64,000 nt of DNA, from contig NZ_KB905370.1 of NCBI RefSeq assembly GCF_000378985.1, forward strand, positions 3,431,342 to 3,495,341. Reading direction: 5' to 3'. This DNA is from Ensifer sp. BR816 (lineage in GTDB: Bacteria > Pseudomonadota > Alphaproteobacteria > Rhizobiales > Rhizobiaceae). Positions 16,516 through 24,916 of this stretch are shown here, in pieces (positions within the stretch are counted from its first letter, which is position 1; every line of letters starts with the position of its first letter). Under the pieces are notes generated by a model. That model saw only the letters and a list, made by a program, of their open reading frames with translations, did not search any database and was not told the DNA's origin. The position numbers and the translations under genes were made by a program.

Positions 16516-17877
16516 TCAGCCGCTGGGCCGACAAAGAATCGCCAGATGCTCGCCGCGCCCACCCAGCGGCTCACGACCGACCTCCTTCCATGCGCGTTGT
16601 TGCCCAGCCTGCACCACCACAGTCTCGGAAGCCAGAAGCTCTGTATTATACTGCTTGGTAGCCTGCTCAATCTTGGCAGCCACATTGACAGCGTCGCCAA
16701 GCACGGTGAACTCTAATCGTAGGTCGTCCCCGACGAGCCCCCAATATATCTCACCCGTGTGTATGCCAATCCCTACCCGGACAGGCGGATCAAATCCGCG
16801 TTTGACGTTCCACTGATCCAGCAGCGCAAGAAGCCTGTGGGCACACGCAATAGCGCGGGCGCTATCGTCGCTCTGGGGTTGTGGAATGCCAAATACGAGG
16901 AGAGCGCCATCCCCAATGAACTTATCGACCACACCGCCGCTTGCCTCCGCCGCACGCATCACCCGTCGTCGAAAAGAGGAGACGAAGATCGATAGCCTCG
17001 CTGGATCCATTTTTTCGGCGAAAGCCGTGAACCCCCGTATATCGACGAACAATATTGTTGCCTGCTGGCGGCGACCTTGCCGCCAGGTGGCAAGGTCATT
17101 TTCACCCGCCAGTGGCGCGATCTCGGCCGGCAGGAACCGAGCAAGGTTTGCGCGGCGGGCCGTCTCGCTGACGGCGCGCATGAGCAGACGCCGAGAGCGC
17201 GCCATTGCTAGTGCCGTCGTCAGACCGGTCAGCGTCAGCATGACCGCGCGCATGAGATAAGGCGACAGCGAAAAAAGGCGGTCGACGCTTGCTTCCACCT
17301 CGCCCAGCGATGCGTGAACCTCAAGTTCAGTCAGGAACACGCGAAAACCAAGCGTGGAGACGACCCCAACCACAGCGATCATTATAGCAATGATGGCCCA
17401 TAATTGGACCAGTGGCCGATAACGAAGCGCGCCGACCGCCAGGAGCAGGGGTACGGCCCAGATAGTCGGCATCGCTGCGACCCAATTACCCTCCAGTCCA
17501 ACGCCATCCAGGCCAAGAAAAAGACTGATTCCGAGAATTGCTGCGTCGCCGGTGACAAGGACGAATGCCATCCAAGGTCTGAACCAGCGAGTGACAACAA
17601 GGAGAAACGACGTGATGCCGAGGACTAAAAAGGCGCCAATCGTGAACAGCGCCGCAAAGCGAACCTGGATCAGGTCGTGCCCTTCTGTGCCGACGGGCGT
17701 CCCCGAGGAAACGAGGAAACCACTCGTGAACAGGGTGAGGCCCAAAGCGATCCGAACCCATCCGGTCGTATATTCGGCCTCATTTTCCGATTCACGGAAC
17801 AGGTCTTCGACCGAGGCGATGGTCAGAGCCGAGCGGCCCACGTTGGATCGATAGGTATCCAGTTGAAAAATCCTCAT
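16516..17877 (-). CDS. Class III adenylate/guanylate cyclase, membrane-bound
   Basis: The 453-residue protein begins with about 60 soluble residues, followed by roughly six membrane segments (about 60-230) and a C-terminal class III cyclase domain. The domain shows the metal-binding ILFVDIRGFTAFAEK and DKFIGDGALLVFG. It would make cAMP or cGMP at the inner face of the membrane; the nucleotide is not decided by the sequence alone. A GTG six codons upstream (17895) is in frame, but ATG 17877 has GAGGG at proper spacing. It converges on the Nia-like gene. Confidence 0.88.
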   Translation of the reverse strand: MRIFQLDTYRSNVGRSALTIASVEDLFRESENEAEYTTGWVRIALGLTLFTSGFLVSSGTPVGTEGHDLIQVRFAALFTIGAFLVLGITSFLLVVTRWFRPWMAFVLVTGDAAILGISLFLGLDGVGLEGNWVAAMPTIWAVPLLLAVGALRYRPLVQLWAIIAIMIAVVGVVSTLGFRVFLTELEVHASLGEVEASVDRLFSLSPYLMRAVMLTLTGLTTALAMARSRRLLMRAVSETARRANLARFLPAEIAPLAGENDLATWRQGRRQQATILFVDIRGFTAFAEKMDPARLSIFVSSFRRRVMRAAEASGGVVDKFIGDGALLVFGIPQPQSDDSARAIACAHRLLALLDQWNVKRGFDPPVRVGIGIHTGEIYWGLVGDDLRLEFTVLGDAVNVAAKIEQATKQYNTELLASETVVVQAGQQRAWKEVGREPLGGRGEHLAILCRPSG

Positions 17878-18135
17878 GAGCAAACCCTCTGTCACGGACG
17901 ATCGGCGGACCCGCCGACGAGAGCATCGCGTTCTGCGCCTAACAGGCCCAGGTGGGGCGCAAGCCCTTCAATCATCTGGACAGTGTCAGTCCAACGATGG
18001 GCTTCGATCGCCTGAACAAACTGACCCGTTGAGGCGCGGTTCGCGAGACAAAAAACGCGCAGAGCGCCAGCACGAGAATTCCATCCAGAGCGTGATGGGC
18101 ATTCGATTGCTTTTTTGGAGCGAGCAAGCGCCGAT

Positions 18136-18285
18136 TTAGCTTTCCAGCCAGCCTAAAGCCAGTTCGCCGACAGTGACCATCGAAGATATCAGAATCAACA
18201 TTCCCTGGAGAATGTCATTCTTGCCGACAGCACTGTCGGGATCCTTTCGGCGAAAATCGCCCAGTGATCCAACGACCTTCTGCAC
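18136..18285 (-). CDS. Possible 49-residue small membrane protein
   Basis: A GTG-started frame on the minus strand encodes 49 residues. Its C-terminal half is hydrophobic (from about residue 24, NDILQGMLILISS, then TVGELALGWLES) and could form one membrane helix. Its start lies about 78 bp from the centre of the palindromic FixK-type box at 18357, which is the distance seen for other genes here. The ribosome site is weak and no family is recognised, so it may be chance or a relic. Confidence 0.25.
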   Translation of the reverse strand: MQKVVGSLGDFRRKDPDSAVGKNDILQGMLILISSMVTVGELALGWLES

Positions 18286-18356
18286 TCACGCCAACTCGTC
18301 AAACAGCCAGGTTCTTCATCGCTCGATGCAGTTTGCCAGTGTCGATGGATGATGCC

Positions 18357-18370
18357 TTGATGCGCATCAA
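18357..18370. promoter_or_regulatory. Palindromic FixK/FNR-type box TTGATGCGCATCAA
   Basis: Perfect 14-bp palindrome matching TTGAT-N4-ATCAA, the best match in the window. No established gene starts close by; the nearest candidate is the small minus-strand frame ending at 18136. Confidence 0.6.
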
Positions 18371-18640
18371 AGCTTGGCCCGAGTCGGGCCCCGCGACACC
18401 TGAGCACAAGACTGGTTTCTGCTCGCGGCGGCAACAAATGCCATGTTTAGATTACGACCAGGATGGGCAACTGAACTTCTCGCCCCTTCGACGGCAGTCG
18501 ACGCTCGGCGCCTTTTTGCTCGACGGCGCATTCAGGCGGGGCGATACCTCTGATCGGAACGGGCACGGTTTTGTTTGGACCGGCCAGGGGCGATGCGGCC
18601 GGCTCTGCCCGCGATGGGTGCATGGCCAATCCCAGTAGTA

Positions 18641-18654
18641 TTGATCCGGGTCAA
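18641..18654 (+). promoter_or_regulatory. FixK/FNR-type box TTGATCCGGGTCAA
   Basis: Exact TTGA-N6-TCAA centred about 133 bp before the pentapeptide-repeat gene. Confidence 0.65.
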
Positions 18655-18780
18655 AATATTCCGAAGTAAAATCCGATAATTTGCAACAAGCTGTACTTTT
18701 CGCCTTCCTGCTGCCGGTCCAGGCTTCGCTTCGTCATGGACTCCCCAGCCGCAGCCTTGAGATCATTTCGGTAAAACGCA

Positions 18781-19560
18781 ATGAAGACCACTGATGAGAC
18801 CCCGAACCATATTGCCTATATCCATCCCGCGGGGGTCAGACGCTCTGCCAGCGCGGCATATGCCAGTGCACGCAGAGCGGTCATCCACGCACTCCTTACC
18901 GCAGCTCTTGCCCTGATCTGGGCGGGTTCCGCGGCAGCCACGCATTGCAAGAACGCGCCTGCGCCGGGACTAGACTGGAGCGACTGCAAGAAAACCCGCC
19001 TTATGCTCAGAGAAGCAGACCTTGAAGGCGCCAATCTTTTTAGCGCCGACTTCACTATGACCGATCTCCGTGATGCCGATCTAAAATCGGCGAATTTCGA
19101 AAAGGCGAAACTAGTGCGCGCGTCGCTCGCCGGTGCAAATGCTGAGAAGGCAAACTTCGCTAGGGTCGAAGCTCACCGGGCCAGCTTCGCAGGCATCTCT
19201 GCCAAAGGCGCTTCCTTCGCGAATGCCGAATTGCAGCGCACCGACTTCAGCCGGGCACGTCTGATTGGAGCGAACTTCGAAAGGGCCGAACTCGGGCGCA
19301 GCAACTTCGACGGAGCCAAATTGAACGGCACCCGGTTTTCGCTTGCTAACCTTTCAAGGGCTGATCTTAGCGGCGTAATCATCAAGGGGCCGGTCGCGTT
19401 CGACCGCTCTGTTCTCTTTCTCACCAGGATCGAGGGGCTCGATCTCTCGGCGGCAACGGGACTGCAGCAGGCGCAGATCGATCTGACCTGCGGCGATGAT
19501 GCGACGAAACTTCCGCCTGGACTTTCCGTACCAGCACGGTGGCCATGCGAGTTCGATTGA
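18781..19560 (+). CDS. Exported pentapeptide-repeat protein
   Basis: The 259-residue protein has a hydrophobic, signal-like stretch (about 37-57, ALLTAALALIWAGSAAA) after an unusually long N-terminal region. It is followed by about 25 pentapeptide repeats of the A(D/N)LXX type (LEGANLFSADF, LKSANFEKAKL and so on) that form a right-handed quadrilateral beta-helix. Two Cys pairs flank the helix (CKNAP...CKKTR near the start of the mature part and LTCGDD...WPCEF at the end). The location is probably periplasmic. The function is unknown; DNA-gyrase mimicry is known for some cytoplasmic relatives but is not implied here. A FixK-type box lies upstream. Confidence 0.85.
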   Translation: MKTTDETPNHIAYIHPAGVRRSASAAYASARRAVIHALLTAALALIWAGSAAATHCKNAPAPGLDWSDCKKTRLMLREADLEGANLFSADFTMTDLRDADLKSANFEKAKLVRASLAGANAEKANFARVEAHRASFAGISAKGASFANAELQRTDFSRARLIGANFERAELGRSNFDGAKLNGTRFSLANLSRADLSGVIIKGPVAFDRSVLFLTRIEGLDLSAATGLQQAQIDLTCGDDATKLPPGLSVPARWPCEFD

Positions 19561-20019
19561 AGCCCCCGCCATTCAGCATGTCGGCTTGCGCGACAGACTC
19601 GTTACGTTCCGCTGCAGAATCTGCAACAGGGCGATACGACGACACGTCCTTCAGCGCAACGCCGACATCGGCGAGGCCCCGTCGCACACCTTCACCGAAA
19701 TCCCGAGTCCGAGAGAGGTGGTGTAGGAGTCCGGTATCCGCCAGCGTATCAAGGATGTTCCGCTGCCGCTGAGGAAGATCGGGTGCGCAATTTCAAGGAA
19801 ACGAACACGCGTCGCCCGCTACGTTGCGGGAAGGTCTGGACAGAGGTTCGGCGAACGCTCTCTCCGCGCTCCTTGTCTTGTTACCCATCGTAGATCCATG
19901 ACTTAAGGACGAGTAGTAGCCGATTTGTGCCTTCCATCGGACCCGTTTGAGGGACATCAAAGTCCTTTGGGCCCAACCCCGATAGGATGCCCGAAATTTT
20001 GAATTCCAGGCTGGGCACC
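19561..20019. other. Intergenic region before the alpha/beta hydrolase
   Basis: About 460 bp with no convincing gene on either strand. It carries the FixK-type box at 19947-19960 close to the hydrolase start. Confidence 0.45.
19947..19960 (+). promoter_or_regulatory. FixK/FNR-type box TTGAGGGACATCAA
   Basis: Exact TTGA-N6-TCAA. A class II site centred at 19953.5 would place transcription start near 19995, which favours ATG 20020 over ATG 19987 for the hydrolase. Confidence 0.7.
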
Positions 20020-21069
20020 ATGGGCCGGATTGGACGGATCTTATCGGTTGTCTCTATTGCTGCAGTAGTTGCAGGCGGGCTGATCTGTCTCTCATACAGC
20101 AATGACATCAACGGTGCGCGGTCTGCAGTCGCCAGCGGCGCGCAGATTGCGAATACGGTCGCAGGTCCAATCGAATATGCTGAACAAGGGGACGGCATTC
20201 CGCTCCTGTCCATCCACGGCGCGGGTGGAGGATGGGATCAGGGGCTGACCAATGTTGCGGAGCTCGTCGGAGATGGCTTTCGTGTGATCGCGCCGTCACG
20301 CTTCGGGTATCTCGGGACGTCGATTCCGTCCGATGTTTCGCCCGCCGCCCAGGCCGATGCGCATGTGGCGCTGATCTCCTGGCTGAAAGTCGACAGAGCC
20401 GTCGTCGTCGGGGTCTCGGCTGGCGCACGCTCGGCGATCGAACTGGCGCTTCGCCATCCGGATAAGGTGTCCGCGCTTATTCTGATCGTCCCTGGAACTT
20501 ACGCGCCCGACAGCCCGGTGATGGTCGAGGGGAGTCGTGGCAGCGCCTTTGTCTTTTGGCTGGTCAATGCGGGCGCCGACTTCGCCTGGTGGGCAACCGA
20601 GAAGATTGCGCCCTCGGTGCTCATTCGCTTCATCGGGGTACCGCCTGAACTCGTCGAAGTGGCTCCGGCGGAACAACGTGATCGGGTGATGGCTATTGTT
20701 CGCAGCATCGAGCCGCTCTCGCGCCGCTTTCCCGGCATCAACATAGACAGTGCTCCCGATCTCCACCGCTTGCCTCTCGACAAGATCACCGCTCCCACCC
20801 TGGTCGTCTCGGCCCGTGACGACCTCTTCAATACGCTTCCCGCCGCCAAGTTCGCGGCGGACAAGATCCCAAAAGCCAAGCTGGTCGTCTACGACTCCGG
20901 TGGGCACCTGCTCGTGGGACATGAAGAGGATGTCAGAAAGGTCATCAGCGACTTCCTTGTCGGGGCGGGCATAGGGCCCTCCTCAACGTCGCCCGTTTGG
21001 GCGTCTCTTCGGGCAAGCCAGCATGCATATGGCAGGCAATGGCAGGGTTTTGCGGAGGGCTTCCGATGA
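20020..21069 (+). CDS. Alpha/beta-fold hydrolase, membrane-anchored or exported
   Basis: The 349-residue protein has an N-terminal hydrophobic helix (about 5-28), then an alpha/beta hydrolase domain with the oxyanion region SIHGAGGGWDQG, nucleophile elbow GVSAGAR, acid region SARDDLFNT and catalytic His in GGHLLVG. The substrate is unknown. An in-frame ATG at 19987 would lie before the transcription start predicted from the FixK box, so ATG 20020 is used; the ribosome site is weak either way. The stop overlaps the next start by ATGA, so both genes form one operon. Confidence 0.82.
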   Translation: MGRIGRILSVVSIAAVVAGGLICLSYSNDINGARSAVASGAQIANTVAGPIEYAEQGDGIPLLSIHGAGGGWDQGLTNVAELVGDGFRVIAPSRFGYLGTSIPSDVSPAAQADAHVALISWLKVDRAVVVGVSAGARSAIELALRHPDKVSALILIVPGTYAPDSPVMVEGSRGSAFVFWLVNAGADFAWWATEKIAPSVLIRFIGVPPELVEVAPAEQRDRVMAIVRSIEPLSRRFPGINIDSAPDLHRLPLDKITAPTLVVSARDDLFNTLPAAKFAADKIPKAKLVVYDSGGHLLVGHEEDVRKVISDFLVGAGIGPSSTSPVWASLRASQHAYGRQWQGFAEGFR

Positions 21070-21647
21070 CCACGCGCATCGCAATTATCCAAGGCCACCC
21101 AGACCCGGCCGGTCAGCACCTCTTGCACGCCATGGCTGACGCCTATGCCGAAGGTGCCGCGGCAGCGGGACACGAAGTGCGGCGCATAGAGGTGGCCAAG
21201 CTCGAATTTCCTCTACTGCATACACAGGAGGATTTCGAGAGCGGCGCATTGCCTCCGAACCTGGAGCAATCCCGGGAGGATATGCGCTGGGCAGAACACT
21301 GGGTCTTTCTGTTTCCCCTTTGGCACGGAACGATGCCGGCCCTGCTCAAGGGTTTCCTCGAGCACATTTTCAGGCCTGGTTTTGCAATGGAATACAAGAA
21401 AGGCGGCTTTCCGAAGAAGCTGCTCGCCGGGCGCTCGGCGCGCATTATCGTCACCATGGGAATGCCAGTGCTCCTGTACCGGTGGTACTTCGGCGCATAT
21501 GGCGTGCGCAGCTTCGAGCGCAGCATGTTGGGCTTCGCCGGAATTAAGCCTATTCGCGAGAGTTTCTACGGCCTCTCGTTCGCCGATGCGAAGAAGCGCT
21601 CTCGCTGGATCAGCCACATCCGCGATCACGGCAGGCGTGCCGTCTGA
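21066..21647 (+). CDS. NAD(P)H:quinone oxidoreductase-like flavodoxin-fold protein
   Basis: The 193-residue protein starts TRIAIIQGHPDPAGQHLLHA and has FPLWHGTMPALLKGFLEH, the FMN/FAD-binding pattern of the NQO1/KefF family (Flavodoxin_2). Such enzymes reduce quinones with NAD(P)H at the cytoplasmic side. The start overlaps the hydrolase stop (ATGA), giving translational coupling under the upstream FixK-type promoter. Confidence 0.88.
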   Translation: MTTRIAIIQGHPDPAGQHLLHAMADAYAEGAAAAGHEVRRIEVAKLEFPLLHTQEDFESGALPPNLEQSREDMRWAEHWVFLFPLWHGTMPALLKGFLEHIFRPGFAMEYKKGGFPKKLLAGRSARIIVTMGMPVLLYRWYFGAYGVRSFERSMLGFAGIKPIRESFYGLSFADAKKRSRWISHIRDHGRRAV

Positions 21648-21781
21648 GAACTACAGTCCCAGACGAATATGAACACTGTCAGCGCGTCTCCGGCTCTGCC
21701 CCGACTCCGGATGTCTTGTCGGCAGATCGTGCGACGACCATAGCGGCAACGTGCGCGGCGCACGCTTATCTGGATCCAAGT

Positions 21782-21795
21782 TTGACGCTGATCAA
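21782..21795 (+). promoter_or_regulatory. FixK/FNR-type box TTGACGCTGATCAA
   Basis: Exact TTGA-N6-TCAA after the quinone oxidoreductase gene, about 114 bp before a small ORF and 388 bp before the cytochrome c gene. Confidence 0.68.
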
Positions 21796-21901
21796 ACGGT
21801 TTCGGTGCTCTCGGGCGATAATAGATGCATCGAAACACGGACTCGAGCTGGAGACTCGTTTCTGTGCCGGAAGGACGAAATGCCCTTGAGATAGATCAGT
21901 G

Positions 21902-22105
21902 ATGAAGACGTCGGGTGACGAGGCGCTTCTGATCATGGAAAGAGACATCGGAGGCAACGAGTGCCGGCTGCAGGAATATGCACCGGTTTTCAGCGACATT
22001 GCTTCCAAGAAGTTTAACGGCAGGGAGCTCACCTTCGACGGGCTCGTCAGAATAACAGCAACTGACGTGTCGGCTTGGAAAGCTCACCTCCCCGATGCGG
22101 CTTGA
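21902..22105 (+). CDS. Hypothetical small protein
   Basis: A 67-residue frame (MKTSGDEALLIMERDIGGN start) with balanced composition and no signal or membrane segment. No family is recognised. It lies between a FixK-type box and the cytochrome c gene and could be the first gene of that transcript. There is no clear ribosome site, so it is a modest call; one alternative is a long untranslated leader. Confidence 0.4.
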   Translation: MKTSGDEALLIMERDIGGNECRLQEYAPVFSDIASKKFNGRELTFDGLVRITATDVSAWKAHLPDAA

Positions 22106-22175
22106 GATATTCGACGCAACTATCGCCGGCAGCAAGAAGGAACAGTTGCTGGCGAAAACAGGAGGACGCGCTGCA

Positions 22176-22499
22176 ATGGATGCCATACGCGGTCTGCAAT
22201 GTGCTGTGATCCTTGCTTTCGTACTCGTGGCCATTGACGAGAGCGCCGCCGCCGACCGGGCCCATGGACGCAGCATCGCACAACGCTGGTGTAGCGAGTG
22301 TCACGTCGTTGCGCCCGGACAACGTCACGGCTCTGACACCGTGCCGACATTCGCTCAGATTGGGGCATCGGAGCAATTTGACGAAGGCAGACTCTCGGCC
22401 TTCTTAGCTGCACCTCACCACTCCCGGATGCCCAATCTCTCGTTAACGCGCTCCGAGATCGCCGATCTCGTGGCGTACATCAAGGCGAAACAACCTTAG
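22176..22499 (+). CDS. Small periplasmic c-type cytochrome
   Basis: The 107-residue protein has a signal peptide (about 1-26) and one heme motif CSECH (Cys39, Cys42, His43). A Met in HSRMPNLSLT is a plausible sixth ligand, typical of class I cytochromes c. It would carry electrons in the periplasm, partner unknown. AGGAGG ten bases before the ATG sets the start. The FixK-type box at 21782 is the nearest promoter signal. Confidence 0.88.
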   Translation: MDAIRGLQCAVILAFVLVAIDESAAADRAHGRSIAQRWCSECHVVAPGQRHGSDTVPTFAQIGASEQFDEGRLSAFLAAPHHSRMPNLSLTRSEIADLVAYIKAKQP

Positions 22500-22574
22500 T
22501 TGTTCCTGCCATCCGCGCAGGTCAGCATTAGAGGCAAAAAAGGTTTCCGACGTGCATGAAATATTGTGAGCGCA

Positions 22575-23006
22575 ATGACTGAAATCAGCTTTCTCTGGCC
22601 GCTGACCGGCGGTCTCCTGATCGGCATATCGGCTGGCCTATATCTCCTGTTGAACGGCAGGGTAGCCGGAATTTCCGGGCTCGCAGCCGCTTCAGTCGGC
22701 TTGACACATGACGGCTCCAGCAAGTTGGGAGTGGGTTTCCTCGCGGGCGTCGTCGCAGGCGCGTGGCTGGCGGCCTCCCTTGTGCGTCGACCCGATATCG
22801 TTGTCACTGCTTCGCCAGCACTGTTGATCGCCGCCGGACTCTTCGTTGGCTACGGCACCCGACTTGGATCGGGCTGCACGAGCGGCCACGGTGTTTGCGG
22901 ACTTGCCCGTCTTTCACCGCGTTCGCTTGCTGCCACGGCAGTCTTTATGACCGTTGCGGGAGCAACGGTCTTCGTCTCGCGACACATCCTGGGAGCGCAG
23001 CCATGA
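22575..23006 (+). CDS. YeeE/YedE-family membrane protein, first half
   Basis: The 143-residue protein has four hydrophobic segments and the Cys-containing signature GSGCTSGHGVCGLARLS of YeeE/YedE sulfur-compound transporters. It is one of a pair of half-size proteins; the second starts within its stop codon. In other bacteria such pairs (PmpA/PmpB type) move thiosulfate or other sulfur compounds. A GTG three codons upstream (22566) is equally possible. Confidence 0.8.
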   Translation: MTEISFLWPLTGGLLIGISAGLYLLLNGRVAGISGLAAASVGLTHDGSSKLGVGFLAGVVAGAWLAASLVRRPDIVVTASPALLIAAGLFVGYGTRLGSGCTSGHGVCGLARLSPRSLAATAVFMTVAGATVFVSRHILGAQP

Positions 23007-23443
23007 GGACCAGCATGATAGCGTCGATCGTCTGCGGACTTATCTTCGGAGCAGGTCTGGTAATCTCCGACATGGTCAATCCTGGACGTGTGCTGGCATT
23101 CCTCGATGTCGCGGGTAGCTGGGATCCCTCGCTGGCCTTTGTCATGGGTGGCGCGCTCGTCCCCTCTGCCGTGGCCTATGTCATCCGCCGGCGCCGCTCC
23201 GCGCCCTTGCTCGATAGCCGCTTCCATGTACCAGCGAACACAGCGATCGATCGGAGATTGGTCGCTGGCGCGGCCTTGTTCGGAATTGGATGGGGGCTGG
23301 TGGGGTTTTGCCCCGGCCCCGCCATCGCTGCATTGTCGACGGGGCGCTGGGAGGCCGTTCTGTTCGTTGCGGCCATGCTGGTCGGCATGTCGGCGTACCG
23401 CGTATCGTGGGGCCAGCGCCTTCCGAACGACTCGGCAGATTGA
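23003..23443 (+). CDS. YeeE/YedE-family (DUF6691) membrane protein, second half
   Basis: The 146-residue protein has about four membrane segments, an ISDMVNPGRVLAFLDV block and GWGLVGFCPGPAI, the second conserved Cys loop of the family. It overlaps the first half by ATGA and is translated with it. Together they form a probable inner-membrane sulfur-compound channel; the substrate is not shown by the sequence. Confidence 0.82.
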   Translation: MRTSMIASIVCGLIFGAGLVISDMVNPGRVLAFLDVAGSWDPSLAFVMGGALVPSAVAYVIRRRRSAPLLDSRFHVPANTAIDRRLVAGAALFGIGWGLVGFCPGPAIAALSTGRWEAVLFVAAMLVGMSAYRVSWGQRLPNDSAD

Positions 23444-23838
23444 AGTATACCTCCTGCGAGCACGATGAACGTACTTGATGAGCTTAGAGCCGACCTTCGG
23501 GCGAAGGTCGAATCGCCGGAATCAGCTTAAGCACGGCGGCTGGCGAATAGTGGGAGGGGATATCGCGCTTTCCCGGTCAGATCCAAGCTGTAAAGGATTA
23601 AGGCGACCTATGCGCCGGGAGGCTGTAGAGCGTCCAGATCACGCGGATCGGGCGACCTAAACCAATGTCAGGGATTGACCCATTTAAGAGCGCCCGTTTC
23701 CTTGTGGTAAACATTACCCTTCGATCGCCCTGCCGCCCTAGCTGAACCAGTCCAGAGCCTCGGCCCGGAAGCTCATCACGCCGAAAAGTGCCTTTCGATC
23801 AGTTCCATTTGTGCGCCTTGGCCGGGTGCCGGCTCATA
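23444..23838. other. Intergenic region without recognised features
   Basis: About 395 bp between the YeeE pair and the converging formylglycine-generating enzyme gene. No gene, box or hairpin could be supported. Confidence 0.4.
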
Positions 23839-24807
23839 TTACGCGGCCTCCCTCCTGATGCAGCGGAAGCCTAGATGGCAGGTCGAGGTATCGATCGGTT
23901 GAGCCATTCGCGCGGCGGGGCGATATCGCTGGCAGTAGTTGGGAGCGCATAGAAACGAGCCCCCCTTGGTGACCCTGCGTGGAAAGCTGAAGTCGGGGTT
24001 ATGAGGATCGAAGCTCGCCTCGCGGGTACCACCACGCGGGTTTCTGATCGTGCAGCAGCCATTTTCGGCATGACCGAACTCCCGATACCAGTCCGCTGTC
24101 CATTCCCAGACATTGCCGGCCATGTCGTAAAGCCCATAGCCGTTGGATGGAAACGCGCCCACCGGGGAGGTCCACTCGTAGCCGGCGTTGTCGCGTTTGT
24201 GATACGGGAATTCCCCGCACCACGTATTAGCCATCTGCTTCCCCCCCGGAGTGAGTTCGTCACCCCAGACGAACTCGGCGCGATCCAGCCCGCCGCGGGC
24301 GGCGAACTCCCACTCGGCTTCCGTGGGCAATTCCTTTCCAGCCCATTCGGCAAAGGCGGCTGCATCCTGATAGGCGATATGAACCACCGGATGATCGGGC
24401 AGGCAGCGGCTCGCCGGTCCACGCGGATGACGCCAATCCGCTCCCGGTACGTATTCCCACCAGTTGTACGGATTGTTCAAATCGACCGGGTGCAGCGGTT
24501 TCTTGAAAACGGACGAGGCGGGCGCAAGCATGTCCGGCGCGGCCCCCGGATAGTCCGCAGGATTCGCCGGCAGTTCGGCCAGCGTCACGTGCCCGGTCTC
24601 GCGGACAAAGCATTCATAATCCCGATTGGTCACCACGCAGCGATCCATCCAGAAGCCGTCGACGGCAACCCTACGGGCCGGGGCTTCCTCGGGATAATGC
24701 GCGTCCGAGCCCATAATGAATTCTCCGCCGTGGATCCACACCATGTCGGGCGACGGAGGAGCGCCGGGACCGTGTTCCCGGCGTTGCGTGTCAGATGCCG
24801 TGCTCAT
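23839..24807 (-). CDS. Formylglycine-generating enzyme (sulfatase-modifying factor)
   Basis: The 322-residue protein belongs to the FGE-sulfatase family: MVWIHGGEFIMGSD at the start, GKELPTEAEWEFAARGG in the middle and GGSFLCAPNYCQRYRPAAR at the end. Cys287 and Cys292 correspond to the redox Cys pair of true oxygen-dependent FGEs, so it is expected to oxidise the active-site Cys of the adjacent sulfatase to formylglycine. The frame is open to 24891, but ATG 24807 has GGGGG at correct spacing. It follows the sulfatase by about 110 bp on the same strand. Confidence 0.9.
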   Translation of the reverse strand: MSTASDTQRREHGPGAPPSPDMVWIHGGEFIMGSDAHYPEEAPARRVAVDGFWMDRCVVTNRDYECFVRETGHVTLAELPANPADYPGAAPDMLAPASSVFKKPLHPVDLNNPYNWWEYVPGADWRHPRGPASRCLPDHPVVHIAYQDAAAFAEWAGKELPTEAEWEFAARGGLDRAEFVWGDELTPGGKQMANTWCGEFPYHKRDNAGYEWTSPVGAFPSNGYGLYDMAGNVWEWTADWYREFGHAENGCCTIRNPRGGTREASFDPHNPDFSFPRRVTKGGSFLCAPNYCQRYRPAARMAQPIDTSTCHLGFRCIRREAA

Positions 24808-24916
24808 GCCGATTGCCCCCTGTGGTCGGATACGATGCCGAAAACCGGCGCCCATGCACACATGGTCCAAAGAAACGAACAGCCCCGCCACGCCTCAGAA
24901 TGAACCGCCAAATCGC

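Larger units (their letters stand above)
17878..18780. other. Long intergenic region with two FixK-type boxes
   Basis: About 900 bp lie between the cyclase and the pentapeptide-repeat gene. No ORF in it has convincing family features except a doubtful 49-residue frame at 18136-18285. It contains a perfectly palindromic FixK-type box at 18357 and another at 18641. The rest shows no recognisable gene, repeat or RNA. Confidence 0.5.
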
